A DNA stretch of 64,000 nucleotides from a virus. The stretch spans positions 1 to 64,000 of IMG/VR virus record IMGVR_UViG_3300042561_002062; one strand, 5' to 3'. Shown here in pieces: positions 24,259 to 32,721 of this stretch; positions within the stretch are counted from its first letter, which is position 1; every line of letters begins with the position of its first letter. Under the pieces are notes generated by a model. That model ran no database searches and was not told where the DNA came from. It saw only the letters and a program-made list of their open reading frames with translations. The position numbers were made by a program, and so were the translations under genes.

Positions 24259-25932
24259 TTATTTGATTAAATGCCTCAAATACTTATCAAAATATATATC
24301 ATTATTCCAATACCAAGACAATGCAGTATTGAAGTTATTTTCAATATACTCTTGTTTAGATCTGTAAAGATTATAGTCTAGACCTTTAATTATATCCAAT
24401 AATTCTTCCAGAGTTTCAAAAATAATTATTCCACGAATATCGAAAAATTCTTCTATATTTGGACAACCTTTGTATATGGGTATAGTTCCTGTGAGAAAAC
24501 AATCTAAAATTTTTTCTGTAAATAAGTTTTTGTGTGAACCGTTTTCTATAGCAATTGAAAATGAGTAATCCTTCAATCCATCTAATTTAGCTCTAACTTC
24601 ATTGTATCCAACACCGAATAAATCAACTTTCATATGGTTATCGGATAAAAAATTTACACAATTTACCCTAAATCTATGAAAATCAGTGTTTGATTTATTA
24701 CTAGTAATAAAAGATACTAATTTGTTTTTAGAATATAGTGAATAAAGATTTTCATCAGCTAGATTTGGCCACCCATCTACATAATGAACACAGTGATTAT
24801 AATACCAATGAATAGGCCACTCTGTTTTATGTACATTTTTGTTTAGAACTACTTCACCCCCTAAGTTCCTAAATTTTGCGTTTGGTAACTGGAGAAGACT
24901 TTCGTCATATGTCAATATCAAATCAAACTTTTTATAATTTTTCTTCACTAAATTATAAACTTCAAGTTGGTCAAATAGGTATGGTGGTTCGTGTATATCT
25001 GCAACTATTTTCCCTCTTTTGATGATTATTTCTCCATTGAGATATTTGAGTATGTTAGAATCTTCTAATACAGTTAGATCAAACTCACCATCAGAGAGAT
25101 TATATACATAAGAAAATTTTTTTGGAATACTATTAGCTTCTCTAAAAGTAAAGCTGTTAACTTGGGGAACTTTTTCCCCGGAAAAATCTTCTTTGTAGTG
25201 TTTTTTATTTCTGATCTCTAGTTCGTATACCATATTATCAGAAGTTTCTCTTTCTAGTGTTCTCTCATTTACATTTGGTAGTCGATTTAGCACATATGTG
25301 GGAAAATTAACAACACCTATCTTTTCTTTTTTACACATTTCTAAAAGTGGATAAACAATTGCTAAATCAATAGCGTGTGTGAACCATTTTCCGTTTTTTT
25401 TAGAAATCAGATCTACTAGGTTTAATTTCTTTATTAGAAATCCTCTTGACGTAAATAGATGACTGGCTCGCCAAACATCTCTTCTATACAATTTATATTC
25501 GTGAACAAAATCTGGATAGCATGTATTTTGAGGATGTCCCTCCTTCAGATCGTATGATTCATCCTGTATATAATATTTACCATATGTTAACCAATAATCA
25601 TTAAGATTGTAAAAATTATTTAAGTTTTCTAATACTTTTTCATCATAAAGCCAATCATCTCCACATACAGCCATATAGATATCATTATCATCTAAATATT
25701 CAAAAAAACTTAAAATTCCATAAGGATATGTATTTTCTGTTTTTTTTATAATCGTGAACTTAGGATTGTTACCCACTAAATTTTTTACTATTTCATAAGT
25801 ATTATCCGTAGATGCATCATCTAAATAATAAACATGGTAGTTCTGATAGGTCTGTGAAATTAAACTAGACAAATTATATTCAACCCAATCTTGATTGTTA
25901 TAGGATGGCACAAGTATTTTAAAAAAGTTCAT
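24259..25932 (-). CDS. Bifunctional GT2-GT10 glycosyltransferase fusion
   Basis: A 557-residue protein with two transferase modules. Residues 1-230 are a GT2 domain: FKILVPSYNNQDWVEYNLSS, YYLDDASTDNTYE and VCGDDWL. Residues about 270-550 look like GT10 (alpha-1,3/4-fucosyltransferase) with IAIENGSHKNLFTEKILDC and TGTIPIYKGCPNIEEFF, the E-N-x...T-E-K and P-I-x-x-G donor motif. The fusion suggests consecutive addition of two sugars, the second perhaps a fucose-like deoxysugar from GDP. I do not recall this domain pair as a common arrangement. Confidence 0.8.
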   Translation of the reverse strand: MNFFKILVPSYNNQDWVEYNLSSLISQTYQNYHVYYLDDASTDNTYEIVKNLVGNNPKFTIIKKTENTYPYGILSFFEYLDDNDIYMAVCGDDWLYDEKVLENLNNFYNLNDYWLTYGKYYIQDESYDLKEGHPQNTCYPDFVHEYKLYRRDVWRASHLFTSRGFLIKKLNLVDLISKKNGKWFTHAIDLAIVYPLLEMCKKEKIGVVNFPTYVLNRLPNVNERTLERETSDNMVYELEIRNKKHYKEDFSGEKVPQVNSFTFREANSIPKKFSYVYNLSDGEFDLTVLEDSNILKYLNGEIIIKRGKIVADIHEPPYLFDQLEVYNLVKKNYKKFDLILTYDESLLQLPNAKFRNLGGEVVLNKNVHKTEWPIHWYYNHCVHYVDGWPNLADENLYSLYSKNKLVSFITSNKSNTDFHRFRVNCVNFLSDNHMKVDLFGVGYNEVRAKLDGLKDYSFSIAIENGSHKNLFTEKILDCFLTGTIPIYKGCPNIEEFFDIRGIIIFETLEELLDIIKGLDYNLYRSKQEYIENNFNTALSWYWNNDIYFDKYLRHLIK

Positions 25933-25946
25933 TTCCTGTAAAATTT

Positions 25947-27095
25947 CTACTTAACAAAAAATTCTTTTATCTTATCACAAACATAATCTACATCTTCGGT
26001 TGTCATACCGTGATGTGCTCCCAATAAAAATCCATTTTTCATAATAGTATCTGAATTTTGGAATGGTTGTAAATATTCTCTATAGACTGGATGGCGGGTT
26101 ACATTCCCCGCAAAGGTTACTCTTGTTTGAATATTATTATCTTCTAAAAAGTGAAGCAACTCATATCTCTTTTCAGTTTGTAGCGGGATTGCTAACCAAT
26201 TTGGTTTAATACTATCATCCGGTAGCAATATTTCCTCTACATCTTTCAGATTTTCCAAATATCTTTCAATATTATCTCTTCTGATTTTTTCAAACTCACT
26301 AAACCTATCTAATTGAACAAGTCCAAATGCAGCATTCATTTCTGATGATTTCATATTATAACCTAATACACCGTATAAAAATTTATAATCGTATGGTATT
26401 CCATCAACATTATGATTGAATCTATCTGACATCTCTTCTGAGTTATCACCAATCCTGCCCCAATCTCTAAATTGTAAGCAAGTATTACGATGTTTTTCTT
26501 CATTAAACATCACCATACCACCTGATCCTCCGGCAGTAATAACGTGTGACGCATAAAAGCTTGTAGTAGCAATATCCGTTTCTGGTGTGTGGGTAACTGT
26601 ATCTGCTGAATCTTCAATTAAGATAATATCCTCTCTACCCATAGCAATTAAACCTTCTTTGATTTTTTTCCAATCAGGCTTATTACCAATTAAATTAGGT
26701 AACATCAGAACTTTAACATCATCGGTTATTACACCTAACACCTCATCTACATTTACTACATAAGTATTCAAATCAACATCTACAAATACTGGCACTAAAC
26801 CCAACTGGATTATTGGTGCAAGAGTTGTTGAAAAAGTACAAGCAGGTGTAACCACTTTAGTTCCTTTTGGAAGGAGTAAACTTGCCAAAGCAAGCAAACA
26901 TGCTGATGAGCCTGAGTTTACAAAAACACCATATTTTTTTCCAAAATGTTTTGAAATCCGTTGTTCAAATTCAATTGACTTTGGACCAAATCCTGCTAAC
27001 CAACCAGATCGTAGGCAATCAACTACTGCTTGAATTTCTTGTTCCCCATACGATTCAAATTTGTTGGGTGCATACCATACTTTTTTCCTATTCAT
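25947..27095 (-). CDS. RfbH-like PLP-dependent sugar 3-dehydrase without the Fe-S cysteines
   Basis: A 382-residue DegT-fold enzyme with H184 replacing the Schiff-base Lys (TTSFYASHVITAGGSGG), as in ColD and RfbH/E1 3-dehydrases. It shares with RfbH the FRDWGRIG and YDYKFLYGVLGYNMKSSEMNAAFG stretches, which in RfbH surround a Cys-rich [2Fe-2S] ligand segment. Those cysteines are absent here, so a ColD-like PMP-only mechanism is expected. N-terminal VNSGSSA and TPACTFSTT are the cofactor-phosphate loops. It probably removes the 3-hydroxyl of a 4-keto-6-deoxysugar made by RmlB. The substrate is inferred from gene neighbours. Confidence 0.85.
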   Translation of the reverse strand: MNRKKVWYAPNKFESYGEQEIQAVVDCLRSGWLAGFGPKSIEFEQRISKHFGKKYGVFVNSGSSACLLALASLLLPKGTKVVTPACTFSTTLAPIIQLGLVPVFVDVDLNTYVVNVDEVLGVITDDVKVLMLPNLIGNKPDWKKIKEGLIAMGREDIILIEDSADTVTHTPETDIATTSFYASHVITAGGSGGMVMFNEEKHRNTCLQFRDWGRIGDNSEEMSDRFNHNVDGIPYDYKFLYGVLGYNMKSSEMNAAFGLVQLDRFSEFEKIRRDNIERYLENLKDVEEILLPDDSIKPNWLAIPLQTEKRYELLHFLEDNNIQTRVTFAGNVTRHPVYREYLQPFQNSDTIMKNGFLLGAHHGMTTEDVDYVCDKIKEFFVK

Positions 27096-27111
27096 TTCAT
27101 CATATTTATTT

Positions 27112-27672
27112 TCAATGTCTGACTTTATATAAAATCTCTTTGGCGACTGTGTAATTTTTAGTTAGATTTTTCATTTTTTCTAGAAAAAAATAGTCTTCTC
27201 CTCTGATACTATTATCAAAAAATATTTTGCTTAATTTTTTTTGATTATAACAAAATGAAATTCCAACACGCTCCCAAATTATTTCATCACTTTCAAGAGG
27301 TGGCATTATAATACCATCAGAAAAAATCATTCGCCAAACAACAAAATCATAATCAAGATATTCATCAGATAAAGTTTGAACATAATTCCTATCTAGGGTA
27401 TCATCATCATCTAAAAAACCAATCCAATCTGTATTACAGAGAGCAATTCCAATATTTCTGACTAGTCCTGATTCGCCACCATAGTTAGCCATACTACCTA
27501 ATTTTTTAGAATCTATTGTTTGTATACGTGGATCAGAAAAAGATATACCACTAACACCATCATAAACTATAATACATCTCCAATCTTCATTAGTTTGATT
27601 AAGTAGTGATTCTACAGAAGTAGATAGAGTGTCTCTGTTTAGTGATGGTATTATAAAAGTGATTAGTGACAT
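27112..27672 (-). CDS. Short GT2 glycosyltransferase
   Basis: A 186-residue GT2-type glycosyltransferase: TFIIPSLNRDTLSTSVESLL, IIVYDGVSG, GLVRNIGIALCNTDW and the DxD motif FLDDDDTLD. GT2 enzymes are often 230 residues or longer, so this one has a minimal C-terminus with an EDYFF motif that may stand in for the usual catalytic ED. It is first in the minus-strand glycan block. Acceptor and donor unknown. Confidence 0.8.
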   Translation of the reverse strand: MSLITFIIPSLNRDTLSTSVESLLNQTNEDWRCIIVYDGVSGISFSDPRIQTIDSKKLGSMANYGGESGLVRNIGIALCNTDWIGFLDDDDTLDRNYVQTLSDEYLDYDFVVWRMIFSDGIIMPPLESDEIIWERVGISFCYNQKKLSKIFFDNSIRGEDYFFLEKMKNLTKNYTVAKEILYKVRH

Positions 27673-27759
27673 GTAGATTATATTGTTTTTTTGAGTTTTA
27701 GTTTTTCATTTCATTTTTTCATTCAAACAAAATCAACAAAAAATAATAAAATAGCACAG

Positions 27760-28842
27760 ATGAAATTCGCACTAATTTTAGATAGTTATCCCTCGCGCGA
27801 AGAGGATCAAGATATACTACTAAAAAATATAACTACATTAAAATCTCAAAATATTGACGTTTTTCTTACTAGTCATCATAGATGTAATAGCGAAATAATA
27901 GAAAAATGTGATTATTTTTTATTTGAGAAATGTAATCAGTATTATTTTCATGATTCGCACATTATAAATGAAAATATAGAAGGTATAACTGATCCTATTT
28001 TTCAAAAATATTTGAATATTTGGGATCTAATTTTTTTAGACAGAGTAATTTTTACTGGTTGGTCGGTAAGTATATTTTCTCAATTTTCATCTGCTATAAA
28101 TTTCTTGATGAATAAAGGGTATAATTACGCCTTTTATTTGGTGGGTGATTGCTTAATACCAGAAAATTTCGGGGAAAAACTAGAAAAAATTTTAGAACAA
28201 TCTATCGAATACGATAATTACTTCATAAAAAATTCTTCACAATTTTCAAATTGGTTTTTACCACACTTCTTCGGATTTTCTATTACTCAAAAATTAGCTA
28301 GCAAAATACCTAAAGAGGATTTTTCAGATAATAAAATATTCCAAAAGTATTACCCAAATCATTCATTTGAGGATATTATCTTGAAGTTATTCGGCCAAGA
28401 TAAAAATAATATACAAAATCATGAAGTGATGAATGAAATATTTGGCCCGGGGAATTGGAATTTTTCTTCTGGATCTCCAAAAACTGATGATTTTTGTATT
28501 CATTACTATACTACGTCGTCTATTTATTGCTCAGAATCAGCCGAACAATTAATTTTATTACTTTATGTTTTTGCAGATTGTCCATTTGATACTATAGATT
28601 TTACAATTAGCATCTCTGATAAAAATAACGTAGTCATATATAACAAAAAAATTAACTTAAGTAAAGGCGTTTGGTATATGGAAAATCTAGATCATATATT
28701 TAACAATCTTGAATCTATTACCTTCGATAAAAAACTAGTGGTTGTAGACAATTCTACTATACCATACACAGACACATTCAACATAGAAAAGAAAAATATA
28801 GATAAATATTCCATCTTGAAAAGATTTGTAAAAAATATCTGA
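27760..28842 (+). CDS. Glycosyltransferase-like protein, paralogue of 1903-2982
   Basis: A 360-residue protein with the same layout as that at 1903-2982: N-terminal FALILDSYPSREED, a YYFHDSH motif, an acidic FYLVGDCLIPENF near residue 127 (candidate DxD region), and a C-terminal GVWYMENLDHIF segment matching GVWFFDYLG in the other copy. The start is set at ATG 27760; the longer frame from 27691 would begin with a repetitive S/F-rich stretch. The family is unassigned; glycosyltransferase function is inferred from context. Confidence 0.55.
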   Translation: MKFALILDSYPSREEDQDILLKNITTLKSQNIDVFLTSHHRCNSEIIEKCDYFLFEKCNQYYFHDSHIINENIEGITDPIFQKYLNIWDLIFLDRVIFTGWSVSIFSQFSSAINFLMNKGYNYAFYLVGDCLIPENFGEKLEKILEQSIEYDNYFIKNSSQFSNWFLPHFFGFSITQKLASKIPKEDFSDNKIFQKYYPNHSFEDIILKLFGQDKNNIQNHEVMNEIFGPGNWNFSSGSPKTDDFCIHYYTTSSIYCSESAEQLILLLYVFADCPFDTIDFTISISDKNNVVIYNKKINLSKGVWYMENLDHIFNNLESITFDKKLVVVDNSTIPYTDTFNIEKKNIDKYSILKRFVKNI

Positions 28843-28874
28843 GATTTATAAACCAAAATAAAAAAATTTATCTA

Positions 28875-29786
28875 ATGATTACACTCGATTTTATTTTTCC
28901 CGAAAAAAACGGAATACAGTTTACAAGTCATTTTACCGAACCACGACAATTGACTGCAAAATTTATAGATACCTATACACAATTGTGTTTCTGGGCTACA
29001 GAAATGGAAGTATATCCTTATGGTTCTTTCTTCATTTCTTATCCTAGAACTACTCAAATTATGACTTTTTTAGTAGAAGATAGTTTAACACATGAAATCT
29101 TTCTAAAAATATGTGATTTTACTGGTAGTTTTCCAAACGATATCAAAAAACTAGATATTTTTGGGAAATTAGAAAATATAGGTAAAAAAATATCAAACAC
29201 TGATCTCTGGTCAGGACTCACTTTGTATGAAATTTTTTTAGAAAATGCGTATGAACATCCACTCTGCAAAATAAGTGATGGTGATGTTGTGGTGGATATA
29301 GGCGCAAATTTAGGCCTATTTTCTTATTGGAGCATTCTCAGTGGCGCGTCTGTTGTGCATTCTTTCGAGCCTACACCATTTTTATCGAAAGTTATCAGAG
29401 AGACGTTTGAGGATTTACCCATTGATAGTCACAATCTTGCAGTGTGGTCTAATGAGAAATTACTCACGCTCAATACTAGTAGAATTTCGATATTTAATTC
29501 AATCTATGTATCCGTAAATAATCAAGTTGAATCGATTGAATGTCAGGGTGTCATATTAGAAAATTGGGCTAGAGAATCAGATATAAAAATAGATTTTTTG
29601 AAAATAGATTGTGAGGGATGCGAATGGGAAATTTTACCAACTATGAATCCTGAATTTTTACAATCTATCTCTAAAATAGTATTGGAATATCATATACACC
29701 AGCCCGATAAGTTACTGGAAATTTTTTCAGATAATGGTTTTACTACAGAACACAATCATAATATGATCTGGGCTTGGCGTGAATAA
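28875..29786 (+). CDS. FkbM-family methyltransferase
   Basis: A 303-residue class I SAM methyltransferase. The FkbM domain fills the C-terminal two thirds: VVVDIGANLGLFSYWSIL (motif I, SAM binding), VHSFEPTPFLSKVI, NLAVWSNEK, and IDFLKIDCEGCEWEILP (the D-x-E-G motif). The first 110 residues are a separate beta-rich region. FkbM proteins O-methylate sugars and other small molecules, so methylation of glycan sugars is likely. A second FkbM copy lies at the right end of the window. Confidence 0.88.
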   Translation: MITLDFIFPEKNGIQFTSHFTEPRQLTAKFIDTYTQLCFWATEMEVYPYGSFFISYPRTTQIMTFLVEDSLTHEIFLKICDFTGSFPNDIKKLDIFGKLENIGKKISNTDLWSGLTLYEIFLENAYEHPLCKISDGDVVVDIGANLGLFSYWSILSGASVVHSFEPTPFLSKVIRETFEDLPIDSHNLAVWSNEKLLTLNTSRISIFNSIYVSVNNQVESIECQGVILENWARESDIKIDFLKIDCEGCEWEILPTMNPEFLQSISKIVLEYHIHQPDKLLEIFSDNGFTTEHNHNMIWAWRE

Positions 29787-29848
29787 GAACTAATCAACTC
29801 CCTTCACATATAATGTTACACAATAAGAGTAGATCACACACCGAAAGG

Positions 29849-29856
29849 TATAAATA
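29849..29856 (+). promoter_or_regulatory. T4-consensus late promoter TATAAATA
   Basis: Exact TATAAATA, the T4 late promoter -10 octamer, 13 bases before the GNAT start codon at 29870. Confidence 0.6.
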
Positions 29857-29869
29857 ATTGGTTGAATAC

Positions 29870-30334
29870 ATGAAAAAACATCAAATAATTCTATCAAAAA
29901 ATCTTCTAAGAGAAATAACTAAAGATGATCTAGATCTTTTGAGAACACAGAAAAACTTGAACAAAAAGTCTTTTTTCTATCAGGATGATATCACACCAGA
30001 GGATCAAATAAGTTGGTATGAAAAATATTTAGAAAGACCGGAAGACTGGATGATGCTTTCTCATCATGAAAATAGTACTATTTGGGGTATTATGGGTTGT
30101 AGAAAATTAGACGAACAAACATTGGACTTTTATAATATTATCAGGGTTAAGAATATCGAAAAAACCTCTATGAAAAATGTTTTTTTAGAATTTGTTGAAT
30201 ATATGAAACTTCTGTATATAGATCATAATATTCAAGTTGAAGTTTTGTCAAATAATCCAGCAATTAGTTGGTATGAAAAATGTGGATTCAAGAAAACAAA
30301 AATCTTAGAAAGTAGTGTTATCATGAATTTTTAG
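29870..30334 (+). CDS. GNAT N-acetyltransferase
   Basis: A 154-residue GNAT-fold protein. It has the LLREITKDDLDLLRTQ N-terminus, QISWYEKYLERPEDWMM, a central strand with WGIMGCRKL and the C-terminal NNPAISWYEKCGFKK acetyl-CoA/acceptor motif typical of ribosomal-protein or amino-sugar acetyltransferases. The usual R/Q-x-x-G-x-G/A pyrophosphate loop is degenerate. Because it follows the sugar island it may N-acetylate an aminosugar. Start at ATG 29870, preceded by an exact TATAAATA late promoter; a TTG at 29858 is less likely. Confidence 0.75.
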   Translation: MKKHQIILSKNLLREITKDDLDLLRTQKNLNKKSFFYQDDITPEDQISWYEKYLERPEDWMMLSHHENSTIWGIMGCRKLDEQTLDFYNIIRVKNIEKTSMKNVFLEFVEYMKLLYIDHNIQVEVLSNNPAISWYEKCGFKKTKILESSVIMNF

Positions 30335-30345
30335 ATATATAATTT

Positions 30346-31146
30346 ATGAGATTTACTTTACTTTTAACTTTATTGTTCTTATCTAGTTGTCAAGTTCTTC
30401 GTAGAATGAGAGATACTAAGAGTATAATAAAAATAGATAATCAAGATAATAATTTTGTTTTTGATGCCATACAAAGAGATCCTATACACGAACAGACAAG
30501 AAATATTATTTACGACACTATATCTTCGATGCCCAGCTTTAGAAGATTGCAAATAGAAGATAATCATAATAATTCTGTAAATCTGATAAGACAAAAATCA
30601 CTCGTTGTAGAAAATAAACAAAATAAAAGAAATACCACTACATCAGGTGGCCAAATAATCTATTCTGTTCCTGATACTATGCAAGTTGCTAAAAACTATC
30701 AAGTATTGGTAAGAATCTCATCTTGTCAAAAAAATATAGAAATAGAAGAGAATATTTCGGGTAGGGTAGTTAGAAAATCAATCAAAACTTCTGCTAGAAT
30801 GCAAGTGGAACTAGTAGATCCGAACGAGGGTGTTTTCATAATAAAACCAATCACTACACAGAAACAAATTATTGATAGTTCTTTTACAGAGTGGAGATGG
30901 AGTGTCTTGCCGAAAAAATCAGGTGACTATAGCCTGGATCTAGTTGTATCAATAATAATCGGTGATGATGTGAAACAAACAGTTCTTTCTGATAGAATAT
31001 GGATAAGATCGAATACCTCGGCTGTTGTAAAAAACTTCTGGTATGAAAATTGGAAGTGGTCTTTCGAAAAAATACTAATACCATTTATCGTATGGATCTC
31101 TGGGATATTCATTGGAAAAAAACTTAATGCTAAAAAAATAATATAA
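30346..31146 (+). CDS. Lipoprotein with C-terminal membrane anchor, candidate unimolecular spanin
   Basis: A 266-residue protein with an N-terminal lipoprotein signal peptide (LLFLSSC lipobox, Cys about 15) and one C-terminal transmembrane helix (ILIPFIVWISGIFIG) followed by a short basic tail. That is the topology of a unimolecular spanin, which is anchored in both outer and inner membranes and disrupts the outer membrane at lysis. The central region is beta-rich with WRWSVLPKKSGDYSLDL. It is longer than classical T1 gp11 (131 residues), so this is a topology-based suggestion. It lies 11 bp after the GNAT gene. Confidence 0.55.
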   Translation: MRFTLLLTLLFLSSCQVLRRMRDTKSIIKIDNQDNNFVFDAIQRDPIHEQTRNIIYDTISSMPSFRRLQIEDNHNNSVNLIRQKSLVVENKQNKRNTTTSGGQIIYSVPDTMQVAKNYQVLVRISSCQKNIEIEENISGRVVRKSIKTSARMQVELVDPNEGVFIIKPITTQKQIIDSSFTEWRWSVLPKKSGDYSLDLVVSIIIGDDVKQTVLSDRIWIRSNTSAVVKNFWYENWKWSFEKILIPFIVWISGIFIGKKLNAKKII

Positions 31147-31152
31147 AAAAGA

Positions 31153-31824
31153 GTGAAAAAGATAAAACTAGTTCATATACTCACCGACATCTCCAGTGAA
31201 AGAGAAAGAGCTTCTATCGATCACTTGATGTGTGTAGAAGATTATGGTATAAAATATAACCCTCGTGTAAATGAAATATACCAAGGTGATGAGTGGTTGG
31301 ATGTAGTTCCGATAACTGGTGGAGATCCATCTCTTTATAAAAAAGGTCATTACGGGGCTTTTCAATCATTCAAATCTGCTTTTTTAGAAGAATTTACCGA
31401 AGATTTAGATGCTATAGTATTATGTGAATGTGATTGTATCCTATCGGTATCAACTGAAGATTTTGTTGGGATTGTCAATAGAGGTATTGATTTTTGCAAT
31501 AAACATTCAATCAAATATCTTTCACTTGGAAATACGCATGTAGGGGGTGAAATACAATCAATTGTTTATGATCTAGATGATGAGTTTGAAGAGTTTCAAA
31601 TAACTACAAAAGTTATATTAGCACACTGTGTTGTTATACCACGTCACGCACTTGAATATTTTACCTTCTGTTTTAATAACTATTCGTGGGAATCTCCCGA
31701 TATATGGTTTAACGAGGCTATTTGGCGTTCAGGAGTTTCATCTCATGCTATAATAAAAAAACCCGTGGCTTTTCAGCACGCGGGTTTTTCTCTAATCGAT
31801 CAAACTTGGAAAGATTTACAATAG
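31153..31824 (+). CDS. Glycosyltransferase-like protein
   Basis: A 223-residue protein starting at GTG 31153, just after the spanin-like gene. It has N-terminal IKLVHILTDISSERER, an acidic LCECDCILSVS motif near residue 92 (comparable to WEYDSIL at 1903 and the equivalent in 27760), and C-terminal VAFQHAGFSLID. The acidic motif and the overall GT-A-like layout suggest a transferase, but no family is recognised. Its 3' end contains a bidirectional terminator that it must read through as coding sequence. Confidence 0.5.
   Translation: MKKIKLVHILTDISSERERASIDHLMCVEDYGIKYNPRVNEIYQGDEWLDVVPITGGDPSLYKKGHYGAFQSFKSAFLEEFTEDLDAIVLCECDCILSVSTEDFVGIVNRGIDFCNKHSIKYLSLGNTHVGGEIQSIVYDLDDEFEEFQITTKVILAHCVVIPRHALEYFTFCFNNYSWESPDIWFNEAIWRSGVSSHAIIKKPVAFQHAGFSLIDQTWKDLQ
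31758..31789. terminator. Bidirectional terminator embedded in the end of a CDS
   Basis: AAACCCGTG (31758-31766) pairs with CACGCGGGTTT (31776-31786) around a short loop, with a 2-nt bulge; both flanks are runs of T or A (TTTTT downstream; seven A upstream, read as T7 on the other strand). It is one of the few G/C-rich spots in the region and lies at the meeting point of two convergent genes whose stop codons abut at 31824/31825. Confidence 0.85.
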
Positions 31825-32703
31825 TTATCTTTTAAGGTCTAGAGTTATTTTGTCACCAGCTACTTGAGCTACATCTCCTTTACCTGATTGGTTGGAAATT
31901 TTGTTCAAATGAGCTTTGATTGATTCTCTTTCTTTAGTATCACTTCCTGCACTAGTTAAACCATCAGTTATTGTGCTGTTTAGGAAGTCTTGTAATCCAC
32001 CCTCAATATTATCATCCAAGTCTAGAATATCAGAGTAATTTTGAAGTCCTTTGATACATTGAACTATCAAACCTTCATCTGGATTTATATTCATACCTTT
32101 AGCTTTTCTCAGTGAATTAGCTAATTGATTTATAGTTTCTGTAGAGAGTCCATTTATAAGGAACTCGTTAACTTGTATTCTTCCATATCTTTCCCACCAA
32201 TTTGGTTCTTTTTTGGTTGTATCTATCCAATTTAAATCTGTTGTTGATGGTTTGTATTTTTGGTCATCAACAATCAACATAAGAGCTTTATCTTGTCTCA
32301 AATTACCACCAGCAGCAGTTTCATTAAGTGTTTCAATAAGTAAATCTCTCATAGACTTCAATCTTCCCTCTGCTACTTGACGGTTGATGGTGCCACCACC
32401 TGTATGTGAAGTTCCAACTTCAATTAAGAAAATTGGTGGAACTTTATTCGAATTAGAATCACCTAGAAATTTTATAAGTTGCCCGAAATTTTGAAATCTA
32501 GCGATCATCTTTTTAAGAGATTCTTTAAGACTTGTCTTCAAGTTTGCCGTAAGTTCAAATTTTCCTTCGCCGAACATAACGTCAATACCATGACCTTCAC
32601 CAGTTAAAACTACTTCTTCACCAGGAACTGGTGCGGTTTCTGCTGATTGCACTTCTTCTTGAGCTTCCTTAATGAATCTCAAATAGTTTTTTATTCTTTT
32701 CAT
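31825..32703 (-). CDS. Putative packaged protein with OmpA-like region
   Basis: A 292-residue protein. The N-terminus MKRIKNYLRFIKEAQEE has an I-x-E followed by Ala, the same arrangement as the T4 internal-protein peptide cleaved by the prohead protease. Residues about 97-135 (IEVGTSHTGGG then VAEGRLKSMRDLL) faintly resemble the OmpA-like peptidoglycan-binding loop and helix. The rest is helical and unrecognised. A late-type box lies at 32722-32729. The proposal that it is packaged and matured is inference; virion proteomics would settle it. Confidence 0.6.
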   Translation of the reverse strand: MKRIKNYLRFIKEAQEEVQSAETAPVPGEEVVLTGEGHGIDVMFGEGKFELTANLKTSLKESLKKMIARFQNFGQLIKFLGDSNSNKVPPIFLIEVGTSHTGGGTINRQVAEGRLKSMRDLLIETLNETAAGGNLRQDKALMLIVDDQKYKPSTTDLNWIDTTKKEPNWWERYGRIQVNEFLINGLSTETINQLANSLRKAKGMNINPDEGLIVQCIKGLQNYSDILDLDDNIEGGLQDFLNSTITDGLTSAGSDTKERESIKAHLNKISNQSGKGDVAQVAGDKITLDLKR

Positions 32704-32721
32704 ATTATATGTTTTTTTTTG

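Noticed and set aside
26867-27154. Plus-strand frame antisense to the RfbH-like gene
   Set aside because: No domain and antisense to a strongly conserved enzyme; a frame made by chance.
11744-30334. Carbohydrate island as misassembled host DNA
   Set aside because: Gene overlaps and late-type or exact TATAAATA boxes continue at its right border, and similar sugar genes flank it at 364-2982 and 63401. Only reads across the borders could exclude it fully.
31825-32703. Firm OmpA-domain call
   Set aside because: Only a loop-and-helix pattern resembles OmpA; the usual GxTD-like motif is degenerate, so it is mentioned but not assigned.
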